From: Bin18 sp965242795
GTDB taxonomy: Bacteria > Desulfobacterota > Binatia > Bin18
Assembly (NCBI GenBank): GCA_965242795.1
Contig: OZ251505.1
Location: 3,534,001 to 3,598,000, forward strand
Length of the DNA stretch: 64,000 nucleotides
Direction: 5' to 3'
The notes below the pieces were generated by a model. The model did no database searches. It was given only the letters and a program-made list of their open reading frames with translations, and was not told the origin of the DNA. A program made the translations under genes and the position numbers. Below, in pieces: positions 57,345 to 64,000 of the stretch (positions within the stretch are counted from its first letter, which is position 1; each line of letters starts with the position of its first letter).

Positions 57345-59564
57345 ATGTTGTCTCGTCCGTCTCTTCTGTTGGCCGCGCTCGTGGCGTGGCCGCTGTGGGC
57401 CGCGGCCGGCTGGGCCCAGGACGACCGGGTCCGGGTGGATGCCGACGCGCTCGGCTACGAGGAGGACGGCGACGTGGTCTCGGCGCGCGGCAACGTGGTC
57501 GTCACCAAGGGCGACGCGCGGCTCACCGCGGACACGGTGCGCGTCCGCCGGTCGCGCAACGCCCTCGACGCGCGCGGCAACGTCGTGCTGACCGACCCGC
57601 AGGGCGACGTCCGTGCCGACCGACTGCGCCTGGAATTGGCGGACGAGACCGGCACCATCCAGAACGGGACGATCCGCCTGCCGCGGCGCCAGTACACGAT
57701 CGCCGGCCGCACCCTGCAAAAGCTGTACGGCCAGAGCTACCGCGTCACGGACGGCGCCGTCACCACGTGCGAGTGCGACCGCATGGAAGACGCCGACTGG
57801 AGTATCGCCGCTGACACGCTGGACGTCACCCTCGGCGGCACCGGCACGCTGCGCCACGGCGTCCTGCGCGTGCGGGACGTGCCGCTCTTCTACGTGCCGT
57901 ACGGGTCGATGGCGGTGCGCACCGAGCGCCACAGCGGCCTGCTGGCGCCCCGCTACGGCTTTTCCAACAAGCGCGGCTTCCAGTGGGAGCAGCCGTTGTA
58001 CTGGGCGATCAGCAAGAGTCAGGACCTGACGGTCACGACGGACGTCGAAACCTCGGAACGGGCCGGGCTGTTGGGCGAGTATCGCTACGCGCCCAGCCGG
58101 CGCACGGAGGGGCAGTTCTGGGTGTCGTACTTCAACGAACAGTTGCGGGAACGGGTCTCCTCGCCGGCGCCGGTCCACCGCTGGAGCGTGGTCGGCAGCC
58201 ACCGGCAGCGGCTCGCCCACGACGTCCGACTCTACGGCGACCTGTTCCTGGTCAGCGACGACTTCTTTCTGCGCGAGATGAACGTGGCGTTCCACCCGAC
58301 CTTGGAACGCGGCGACCGCCGCTCCAAGCGCTTCACCGATTCGCGGGTCGGCGGGGTCAAGACCTGGGACCGGGCCCAACTGCGGGCCGAGGCGCTCTAC
58401 TATCAGGATTTGCGCAACAACCGGCGCCAGCGCCCGCTGGGCCAGGACCAGGACGCGTTCGAGTTCGTGCCGCGCGTCCGGTTCCTGGGCCAACGCCGGC
58501 TCTGGGACGACCGTCTCGACGTCGGGCTCGACGTCGCCGGCGGGCATTTCTTTCGGAGCCGCGGCTACCACGGCCAACGGTTCGACATCGCGCCGTGGAT
58601 TGCCCTGCCGTTCTCCCTGGGCGGCTACGGGTACGGTGCGCTCAAGGCGACCGGCCGCGAAACGGTCTATCGGATGAGCGCCCGGTCACGGGGGAAACCC
58701 CACCCGTCCGGGGCCGCGCCGCTCGACCGGCTGCAAACGCGGGAAATCGTCCGGGTCGAAGCCGAACTGGGCACGCGCCTGTCGCGGGTGTTCGACGTGG
58801 GCTGGGGCCGGCTGCGCAAGCTCCAGCACGTGATCGACCCGCACGTGTCGTTCGCGTACGTCCCGCAGGTCGGGCAGGACGACCTGCCGCTGTACGACAC
58901 CCTGGACCGGATCAACCGGCGCAGCCTGTTCGTGTACGGCATGACGAACCGGCTGCTGGGCAAATTCGCCCCGCTAGGCGAAGGTGAGTCGTACATCCGC
59001 GAGTTGATGCAGGTCTCGGTCCTCCAGGCGTACGACGCGAGCCGCCGGCTGCGGGAGGACGCCGCGGAACCCTTCGGCCTGAGCGAGACCGAGCAGCATT
59101 TCTCGGACGTGGACATCCGCGCCCGCGTGTTGCCGCTCCCGTTCTTTTCGCTCGGCGCGGACAGCACGGTCGACGTCGACCGGGGCGACATCATTGCGGC
59201 CCGGCTCGACGCCGCGCTGCGCGACCCGCGCCCGCTGCCCCCGACGAGCCCGCTGCTGGCGTCGCTGCAACGCCGCACCAGCCTCGGCATTTCGTACCGC
59301 ACGATCACCGACCGGCTCATCAAGGAGGTCGACGCGCGCGCCGTCCTGCGCCTGCACGACTCCCTGACGCTGGCCTATTTCACCGAGTACGATCTCAACA
59401 GCCGCTCCTTCATCAACTCGCGCTACTTCTTCCGCCTCTTCTCGCCGCAGAAATGCTGGGCGCTGGACTTCGGCATAGTGGATCGATCCGACCCGGACGA
59501 GACGGAGTTCAGCCTGTCCGTCTCCCTGGTGGGATTCGCATCCGCGGGGAAGACGGCCTTCTGA
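57345..59564 (+). CDS. lptD: LPS-assembly outer membrane protein LptD
   Basis: 739 residues from ATG 57345 (GTG 57333 would add four). A signal peptide with hydrophobic core LLLAALVAWPLWAAAG ends near GWAQDD. The periplasmic LptA-like (OstA) domain spans about residues 30-150 (VDADALGYEEDGDVVSARGN). The rest is a C-terminal LptD beta-barrel typical of this family, with a final strand ending in KTAF. Receives LPS from LptA and inserts it with LptE. Only a few cysteines are seen (CECD and KCW), fewer than the four-cysteine disulfide set of E. coli. Confidence 0.92.
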   Translation: MLSRPSLLLAALVAWPLWAAAGWAQDDRVRVDADALGYEEDGDVVSARGNVVVTKGDARLTADTVRVRRSRNALDARGNVVLTDPQGDVRADRLRLELADETGTIQNGTIRLPRRQYTIAGRTLQKLYGQSYRVTDGAVTTCECDRMEDADWSIAADTLDVTLGGTGTLRHGVLRVRDVPLFYVPYGSMAVRTERHSGLLAPRYGFSNKRGFQWEQPLYWAISKSQDLTVTTDVETSERAGLLGEYRYAPSRRTEGQFWVSYFNEQLRERVSSPAPVHRWSVVGSHRQRLAHDVRLYGDLFLVSDDFFLREMNVAFHPTLERGDRRSKRFTDSRVGGVKTWDRAQLRAEALYYQDLRNNRRQRPLGQDQDAFEFVPRVRFLGQRRLWDDRLDVGLDVAGGHFFRSRGYHGQRFDIAPWIALPFSLGGYGYGALKATGRETVYRMSARSRGKPHPSGAAPLDRLQTREIVRVEAELGTRLSRVFDVGWGRLRKLQHVIDPHVSFAYVPQVGQDDLPLYDTLDRINRRSLFVYGMTNRLLGKFAPLGEGESYIRELMQVSVLQAYDASRRLREDAAEPFGLSETEQHFSDVDIRARVLPLPFFSLGADSTVDVDRGDIIAARLDAALRDPRPLPPTSPLLASLQRRTSLGISYRTITDRLIKEVDARAVLRLHDSLTLAYFTEYDLNSRSFINSRYFFRLFSPQKCWALDFGIVDRSDPDETEFSLSVSLVGFASAGKTAF

Positions 59565-59600
59565 CGCCAGTGCGGTGAGGGTGGGGCCGGAATCTGCGGG

Positions 59601-59866
59601 CCTTGAGCGTGTCGAAAGGGCGAGCCATGTCGAAGGGAAGTGGGGCGGAAGGTCCCTGAGCTTGTCGAAGGGCCGGGGTGACGGTGTCCTCGGGGTTCGT
59701 CTCGATATTTCGACAAACTCAACGAACTTGAAGGAGGTGGGGCGAAAGGCCCCTGAGCTTGCCTTGAGCGTGTCGAAAGGGCGAGCCACGTCGAAGGGGG
59801 TGGGGCGGAAGGTCCCTGAGCTTGTCGAAGGGCCGGGGTGACGGTGTCCTCGGAGTCCGTTTCGAT
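59601..59866 (+). repeat. Tandem duplication, two ~105-base units
   Basis: Unit 1 (59601-59706) and unit 2 (59762-59866) are nearly identical, starting CCTTGAGCGTGTCGAAAGGG and ending CGTCTCGAT or CGTTTCGAT, with one indel. Between them is a partial third copy of the CCCTGAGCTTG core. Both contain REP-like GAGCTTGTCGAAGG. Confidence 0.85.
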
Positions 59867-59953
59867 GTTACGATCCTTCGACAAGCTCAAGACACCGCAA
59901 GCTCAACACATCGCAGGCGCAACGAACTTAGGAACAGAGGAGGAGGGTCTCCG

Positions 59954-59980
59954 CTGGATTCCGGCTTTCGCCGGAATGAC
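59954..59980 (+). repeat. Dispersed palindromic repeat (ATTCCGGC-TTTC-GCCGGAAT type)
   Basis: Perfect 8-base inverted repeat ATTCCGGC/GCCGGAAT, loop TTTC, preceded by CTGG and followed by GAC. It is the reverse-orientation relative of the element at 9928-9953. Confidence 0.8.
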
Positions 59981-60255
59981 GAAGGAAAGCCTTCCCGCCC
60001 AAGGAAATCTCAACCTTATGCACTACGCGCTGACTTCGTCGAAAACATGCACCACAGGCTCACCAACCAGGCTCAACGAACTTGGGGGGTGGAATGTTGA
60101 GCGTGTGGAAGGCTGTCTAAACATCGAAGGGCGCGGTCTATAAAAACAGCCATTCTCCAAGGTTCGTTTCGCCCCCCTAAGTTCGTTGAGCTTGTCGAAA
60201 CGAACCCCGATGTTACCTCGGCCTGCACACCCACTCCCGGCCCCCCGACTCCGCC

Positions 60256-60756
60256 ATGCCCCAATCCGACCCCACCCGGAAGATACTCTCGCCCGAAGCG
60301 CTGGCCGCGCGGCTGGACGGACTCCGGCGCGAGGGGAAGACCGTCGTCTTCACCAACGGCTGCTTCGACCTGCTGCACGTCGGCCACGTCCACACGTTGA
60401 CGCAGGCCAAGGCGTGCGGCGACGTGCTGGTCGTCGCGGTCAACAGCGACGCCTCGGTCCGGCGCCTGAAAGGGGCGTCCCGGCCGATCGTGGACCAGCA
60501 CGGCCGCATGACCCTGCTCGCCGCGCTGGAGGCCGTCGACTACGTCACCGTGTTCGACGACGACACGCCGCTGGCGCTCATCCGCCGCCTGCGGCCGCAC
60601 GTCCTCGTCAAGGGCGGCGACTGGCAGCCGGACGCGGTCGTCGGCAAGGCGGTCGTCGAACGATACGGCGGCCGGGTCGTCACCGTCGCCTACCGGGAGG
60701 GGTTCTCGACCACCCGGCTCATCGAGCGCATCCTCGCCGCAGACAAACCGGCCTGA
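60256..60756 (+). CDS. hldE2: D-glycero-beta-D-manno-heptose 1-phosphate adenylyltransferase (HldE C-terminal domain only)
   Basis: 166 residues. The nucleotidyltransferase motif is VVFTNGCFDLLHVGHVHTL (HxGH), and later blocks VNSDASVRRLKG and VLVKGGDWQPDAVVGKAVVE are typical. Makes ADP-heptose for the LPS inner core. It is the stand-alone domain; the N-terminal kinase domain (HldE1/HldA) is not fused and not in the window. Its last ~48 codons and downstream hairpin are duplicated at 61984-62192. Confidence 0.93.
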   Translation: MPQSDPTRKILSPEALAARLDGLRREGKTVVFTNGCFDLLHVGHVHTLTQAKACGDVLVVAVNSDASVRRLKGASRPIVDQHGRMTLLAALEAVDYVTVFDDDTPLALIRRLRPHVLVKGGDWQPDAVVGKAVVERYGGRVVTVAYREGFSTTRLIERILAADKPA

Positions 60757-60770
60757 TCCCCCTCCGATCC

Positions 60771-60789
60771 CCTCTCCCTCCGGGAGAGG
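60771..60789 (+). terminator. Inverted repeat after hldE2 (dispersed-repeat type)
   Basis: CCTCTCCCTCCGGGAGAGG forms an 8-bp stem right after the hldE stop. It belongs to a common dispersed repeat (CCCTCTCCC...GGGAGAGGG) and lacks a proper T-run, so a terminator role is uncertain. The ~430 bases from 60757 to 61185 hold no gene; REP-like TTCGACAAGCTCA is at 60891 and TGAGCCTGTCGAA at 60946. Confidence 0.4.
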
Positions 60790-61185
60790 TCAGGGCGAGG
60801 GAATTTCTCGAACCGAGATATTTCCCGAACCGGGGTCCGTATTTTCCGAGGGGAATGACATGCAAGATGATCCTTCGCCCGTTTTGATGTTTCGACAAGC
60901 TCAACACAGCGCAAGCTCAACGGGCTGGTCCCTGAGCTCGGTTGGTGAGCCTGTCGAACCATATCGAAGGGTTTTCAACGAAGGGACACGAGCCACGAGT
61001 CAGGGAAAGTTCTAGGGCCGTCTCGTCTGCAATTCCCTTACGAAACGGCCGGGGAGGAGGGGCGTGGATTTTCCGACGCGATGTTCGTCGAGGGGGAGCG
61101 CCCCCGCCCGCATCCTCGCCGCGGCGTCTCCCTGTTTACACCGGAACGCCGGAAGAGTCGGCGGCGGACGGAAGGGCGGTCGGGA

Positions 61186-61449
61186 TCAGTCGTCACGTTC
61201 CAGCAGTCGGCGCAGTGCGTCGGTATGGGCCTTCAGCGTCTCGGTGTGGGCGTTCAGCGTCTTTGTCTGGGCGTTCAGGCTGTCGGCTATCGCCTGCCGC
61301 TCCTTGTTCGCAGTCGACATCATCCTGATCCCCCAGGCAATCAGCGCGATCTGGCCTACTCCCAAGAGCAGGTTGCCGGCTTGCAACGTCAGCGTCCACA
61401 TCTCGAACCGGGTCAAGGTATCGATCGTCACGGTTGCGACTTCGTTCAT
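61186..61449 (-). CDS. Small membrane protein with heptad-repeat tail, unknown function
   Basis: 87 residues. Start at ATG 61449 with a GGAGAA site on the minus strand. Residues about 20-42 form one hydrophobic segment (LLLGVGQIALIAWGIRMM). The tail contains three tandem heptads, LNAQTKT, LNAHTET, LKAHTDA, coded by a 21-base tandem repeat visible near 61213-61275. This implies a coiled coil. It resembles the protein at 48377-48682 in layout (membrane helix then coiled coil). Role unknown; lies between hldE2 and the CRISPR-associated fragment. Confidence 0.65.
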   Translation of the reverse strand: MNEVATVTIDTLTRFEMWTLTLQAGNLLLGVGQIALIAWGIRMMSTANKERQAIADSLNAQTKTLNAHTETLKAHTDALRRLLERDD

Positions 61450-61983
61450 CGTGTCTTCTCCAACGACTTGGGAAAGGATAGCCGAACGATACCCGAAGCC
61501 CTCGCCATCTTCCAGCCTTTCCGCGGGAAGGCTGGGCGTCCTTCATATCCCCGGACGGAATAAGGAACGACCCGCATGACGCAAGAGTCCGAGCAAGGGA
61601 AAGCCGCCCGCTACTTGGCGCACGTCCGTCGGGACGGCGAAACGTCGATTCCGCACGACCTGCGCGAACATTTGCTCGGCGTCGGGCACCGCGCCGAGGA
61701 ATATGCGCGCGCGTTCTGCAGCGCAGATTGGGCAAAAGTGGCGGGGATATGGCACGACCTGGGGAAATACAGCACGGAGTTTCAAAAGCGCATCAAAGCG
61801 CTGTCCGGCTACGGCTATGACGCAGAGACCGCACATCTCGAAGGCCGGGTTGGCCGCGTCGATCACTCCACGGCCGGCGCACAGTACGCAATACAACGAT
61901 TCGGACTGCATGGGAGGATATTGGCCTATCTCATTGCCGGTCATCATGCGGGCCTGCCGGATTGGCACACGAGCGACACGCGG

Positions 61984-62129
61984 GGCGCGGCAACTGGCAG
62001 CCGGACGAAATCGTCGGCAAAGCGGTCATCGAACGGGACGGCGGGCGGGTCGTCACCGTCGTCAACCGGAAGGGATGCTCGACCACCCGGCTCGTCGAGC
62101 GCATCGTCGCCGCGGAGAAACGGGCCTGA
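61984..62129 (+). pseudogene. Duplicate of hldE 3' end (diverged fragment)
   Basis: Encodes GNWQPDEIVGKAVIERDGGR and the rest of the hldE C-terminus in frame, ending at TGA 62127-62129. Homology to hldE and its downstream hairpin runs from about 61984 to 62192 (parent 60611-60818). By eye roughly 85-90 percent of bases match. The copy lacks a start and is in a different frame from the HD fragment it adjoins. Confidence 0.85.
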
Positions 62130-62142
62130 TCCCCCTCCGATT

Positions 62143-62163
62143 CCCTCTCCCTCCGGGAGAGGG
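62143..62163 (+). repeat. Second copy of the CCCTCTCCC/GGGAGAGGG hairpin
   Basis: Perfect inverted repeat CCCTCTCCCTCCGGGAGAGGG. It is the duplicate of the hairpin after hldE2 (60771-60789) and is followed by GTTAGGGTGAGGGG, typical of this dispersed element. Confidence 0.75.
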
Positions 62164-62276
62164 TTAGGGTGAGGGGATTTCTCGAACTGAGAGACCTCCC
62201 CCGGTGTCTCAGCCCCGCAATACGGAGTGAGGCCCGCCACGGCCGCCGGCTTTCTACAGCGTCCGCCGCCGAATCA

Positions 62277-62407
62277 ATAGAAAAGACCGATCCGAATGGA
62301 CCGGCCTTTGTCTTGGCGAACTGGGATGGCCCGTTGCCGCAGCGCCGGGCCGGTTTCATCTCTCGGGATGAACCCTTATACAGGTTCCCCCGCAGTCTCC
62401 AAGTCGC
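62277..62407 (-). ncRNA. tracrRNA: Candidate tracrRNA of the type II CRISPR locus
   Basis: Minus-strand transcript of ~130 bases predicted from a promoter at 62414-62442 to a terminator. Order in the RNA: a 28-base putative anti-repeat (62407-62380), then nexus-like AUAAGGGUUCAUCCCGA (62379-62363), closely resembling the AUAAGGCUUCAUGCCGA nexus of Streptococcus type II tracrRNAs. Then a stem GGCCCG/CGGGCC (62351-62346 with 62334-62329), and a final GU-containing 9-bp hairpin (62306-62298 with 62293-62285) followed by UUUUCUAUUG. It lies between the cas remnant and cas9, divergent from cas9. The anti-repeat is not confirmed, since no array is visible in the window. Confidence 0.7.
62281..62306 (-). 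terminator. Intrinsic terminator of the tracrRNA
   Basis: On the minus strand GGCCGGTCC-ATTC-GGATCGGTC forms a 9-bp stem with two G-U pairs, followed by TTTT CTATT. On the plus strand the same stem has A-C mismatches, which supports minus-strand orientation. Confidence 0.65.
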
Positions 62408-62413
62408 GCGCGC

Positions 62414-62442
62414 ATTAGACGACACCACAAATCCTATGTCAA
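62414..62442 (-). promoter_or_regulatory. sigma70-like promoter for the tracrRNA
   Basis: On the minus strand, TTGACA (62442-62437) is a perfect -35 box. After 17 bases, TCTAAT (62419-62414) is a good -10 box. The predicted start is near 62407. This is the best promoter match in the window. Confidence 0.7.
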
Positions 62443-62511
62443 CCGGGTCTTTCCATGCCCCGCTCGGGTCGTTACCATCCCCGACTGAAACCAGAGCGGG
62501 ACACTTACGAA

Positions 62512-64000
62512 ATGAAACCACTTGCACGGATTCCCGGTCCATCCTTAGATTATGAAGACAGGGAACAATGGGCTGCTGTAGATGAAGCTATTGGGCGAAG
62601 ACGGCGTTCGACGCGCAGGGCCAATCTCGGAACGTTCACCGGCTACCGTATCGGCCTCGACATCGGTAACGGCAACATCGGCTGGTGCATCCTTTTCGAG
62701 GAGGGCTGGCGTCTGCACTTTTTGACCGCGGAAGACCTGATTCAACACAATCGATCGCTGCCCGAGACTGCCACCCGCACACAGCTTCCCGACCTCGCCT
62801 GCTTCGTCCCGACAGGGACGCACAAATTCGACGCGCGAAAAACGGATCAACACGGACAAAAATCGTTCTCCAAGGTCCGCGCAGAAGCGAGAGCGGCTCG
62901 TCGCATGCTGGACGCTCGGCAATTTCGACGCCTGCATGTCGATAAGGCGTTACGAGAAGCCGGCTTGCTCCCTCCTGCAGGCGAGGAACCCGGAGGCCAC
63001 AACAAGATCAAAGCGGACGTGCTTCGGGTCAAATTACTCGACCCATCATTCGACACCCATCCTCACGACTTGGGCCGCGCATTGAAGAACGCACTGAAAC
63101 GCCGTGGTTATTTGAAACCAATCGGGAGGAGGGGAGCCGACGAAGGGTCGGGTTTCGCCAAACGAACTGAAGAAGCCTACCGTGAGGCGCTCGAGAAGTA
63201 CGGGTGTCGAACCATCGGAGAATTTCTGGAACGTTGCGCCCGCGACGCCGAACACGATGGGGTTCCCCGCTTCCGCAAACGCCATCGTTCTCTCGCGTGG
63301 CAAAAAAACAACAGGAGAAAGAAACCGAAGGAAGGCGAGCAGGCGCCAAGCTACGAGACGTTCAAGTTCCTCACGCCGACCTTTTCTCTGATTCGCGAGG
63401 AGTGTCGGCTGTTGAAAGACGGGTCGGGAATCGAGATCGACGACGAAGCCTGGGCGGCCATAGAGGAAGCCGCGGAATTCCGCCGCTCGCTCAAAGCGAA
63501 AAGACCCGGCCGGTGCCAACATTTTCCCGAAGAATTCCGATGTGTCGCCGCCCTGCCGAGCTTCCAGCGCTATCGCATCCTGGAAAACGTCAGTAATCTC
63601 CGAAGTCGGAATGCGACCAAGCTGGATCAGGCCGACTTCGACAAAGTGCGGAACCTTCTCGAAACGCAGGAGAAGGTCACTCTTGCCGAGTTGAAACGAA
63701 AACTCGACCTGAAGCTCAAGCTCGATCGGGGCGACGCCGCGGGGTCACGCCAACTCGTTGGCGCGAAGACCGACATCGCTTTGGGCAACGCTTTCGGCGA
63801 GGCATGGCGCAGCCTGCCTATCGAGCAACGTGACGCATGGACGATGCGTTTTCTCCGTCGGCCCTGGCCGCAAACCGGGAACGGGGAATCCCCGTCGTGG
63901 AGCAGAGACGACGAAGAAGCCTTGGAACGCGAGGCGAAAGCAACGTTCGGGGAAGACGCGCTGGAAAAAGTGGATGGCAGTGACGTTGCCAAAAACCTGG
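62512..64000 (+). CDS. cas9: Cas9 nuclease, N-terminal ~496 codons (cut by window end)
   Basis: Open from ATG 62512 to the window edge with no stop. RuvC-I is GYRIGLDIGNGNIGW (catalytic Asp50). An arginine-rich bridge helix follows at about 117-150 (KVRAEARAARRMLDARQFRR). The next element is LKNALKRRGYLKPIG (192-205), matching the RRGY/RRGF block of type II-C-like Cas9, then the start of the REC lobe. Two features are unusual: about 44 residues precede RuvC-I, where most Cas9s have about 5-15, and there is an insertion of roughly 25-40 residues between RuvC-I and the bridge helix. RuvC-II, HNH and RuvC-III would lie beyond 64000. Base use has more GAA, AAA and CGA than neighbouring genes, consistent with transfer. 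No other start is credible. Confidence 0.85.
   Translation, partial: MKPLARIPGPSLDYEDREQWAAVDEAIGRRRRSTRRANLGTFTGYRIGLDIGNGNIGWCILFEEGWRLHFLTAEDLIQHNRSLPETATRTQLPDLACFVPTGTHKFDARKTDQHGQKSFSKVRAEARAARRMLDARQFRRLHVDKALREAGLLPPAGEEPGGHNKIKADVLRVKLLDPSFDTHPHDLGRALKNALKRRGYLKPIGRRGADEGSGFAKRTEEAYREALEKYGCRTIGEFLERCARDAEHDGVPRFRKRHRSLAWQKNNRRKKPKEGEQAPSYETFKFLTPTFSLIREECRLLKDGSGIEIDDEAWAAIEEAAEFRRSLKAKRPGRCQHFPEEFRCVAALPSFQRYRILENVSNLRSRNATKLDQADFDKVRNLLETQEKVTLAELKRKLDLKLKLDRGDAAGSRQLVGAKTDIALGNAFGEAWRSLPIEQRDAWTMRFLRRPWPQTGNGESPSWSRDDEEALEREAKATFGEDALEKVDGSDVAKNL

Larger units (their letters stand above)
59565..60255 (+). repeat. Repeat-rich intergenic region between lptD and hldE
   Basis: About 690 bases without a credible gene. 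It is packed with short repeats: TGAGCTTGTCGAA-type elements (for example 59816-59828, 59877-59889 as the reverse complement, 60187-60199), a tandem ~105-base duplication, and an ATTCCGGC palindrome. Short open frames across it are repeat-coded and are not called. Confidence 0.8.
61576..62172 (+). pseudogene. Cas3-type HD nuclease domain, truncated (cas3 or cas3'')
   Basis: Codons 1 to ~133 encode a type I CRISPR HD nuclease domain. Metal-site elements are seen at His32, His60-Asp61 (GIWHDLGKYSTEFQKRI), His97 (VDHSTAGA) and His123-His124 (IAGHHAGLPDW). This is the N-terminus of Cas3, where it degrades target DNA; the helicase domain should follow. Instead, at about 61980-61985 the DNA switches to a copy of the hldE 3' end in another frame, and the reading frame continues only by chance to 62172. 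It is a remnant rather than a working Cas3. A stand-alone Cas3'' would normally be longer than this piece. Confidence 0.8.

Noticed and set aside
59575..60143. Three short ORFs in the repeat region
   Set aside because: They are translations of REP-like repeats, with no start signals and no family match.
62443..62520. Repeat-like GTCTTTCC/GTCGTTACC and TGAAACCA motifs between tracrRNA promoter and cas9, possible CRISPR repeats
   Set aside because: Spacing is ~22-28 bases, not repeat plus spacer, and similarity is weak. No array is supported in the window.
62169..62555. 128-codon plus-strand ORF over the tracrRNA region
   Set aside because: It overlaps the cas9 start and runs through the tracrRNA stem-loops; amino-acid content is nondescript.

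Overview
The window is a high-GC chromosomal segment of a Gram-negative bacterium. LptD, LptF, LptG and a heptose-1-phosphate adenylyltransferase show that it builds LPS or LOS. The species cannot be settled from sequence alone. An 11-subunit-type nuo cluster without nuoE/F/G, plus LPS genes, would fit Nitrospirota-like or related lineages, but this is only a guess.

Layout. 1-9455: complex I genes (nuoC end, D, H, I, J, K, L, M, N). 9560-10209: five tRNAs (Pro, Arg, His, Lys, Leu). 10274-15479: tig, clpX, lon. 15579-16643: tRNA-Val, tRNA-Asp, rplM, rpsI. 16659-19703: lptG and lptF on the minus strand, then rlmB diverging from lptF. 19941-25000: tRNA-Thr/Tyr/Gly/Thr, tuf1, rpmG, tRNA-Trp, secE, nusG, rplK, rplA, rplJ, rplL. 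25014-34167: rpoB, rpoC, rpsL, rpsG. 34370-50257: a second tuf, then the S10, spc and alpha operons through to rplQ, ending at a clear intrinsic terminator. 50392-57336: a small membrane protein, trpD-C-F-B-A, accD, folC. 57345-59564: lptD. The housekeeping genes are tightly packed, with many 4-17 base start/stop overlaps.

Several genes usually found in these neighbourhoods are absent: clpP (between tig and clpX), fusA (between rpsG and tuf), adk (between secY and map), infA (between map and rpmJ), and nuoE/F/G. The two tuf genes are almost identical and have strongly G-ending codons, unlike everything around them.

From 59565 the character changes to an accessory region. It holds REP-like and tandem repeats, a stand-alone hldE2, a small membrane/coiled-coil protein, a truncated Cas3-type HD domain joined to a diverged duplicate of the hldE 3' end, and finally a type II CRISPR locus. 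The type II locus has a minus-strand tracrRNA candidate with a near-consensus promoter, a nexus-like hairpin and a terminator. It is followed by the first ~496 codons of a Cas9 that has an unusual N-terminal extension and runs off the window end. No CRISPR array is visible; it would lie beyond base 64000. This is the most interesting part of the window.
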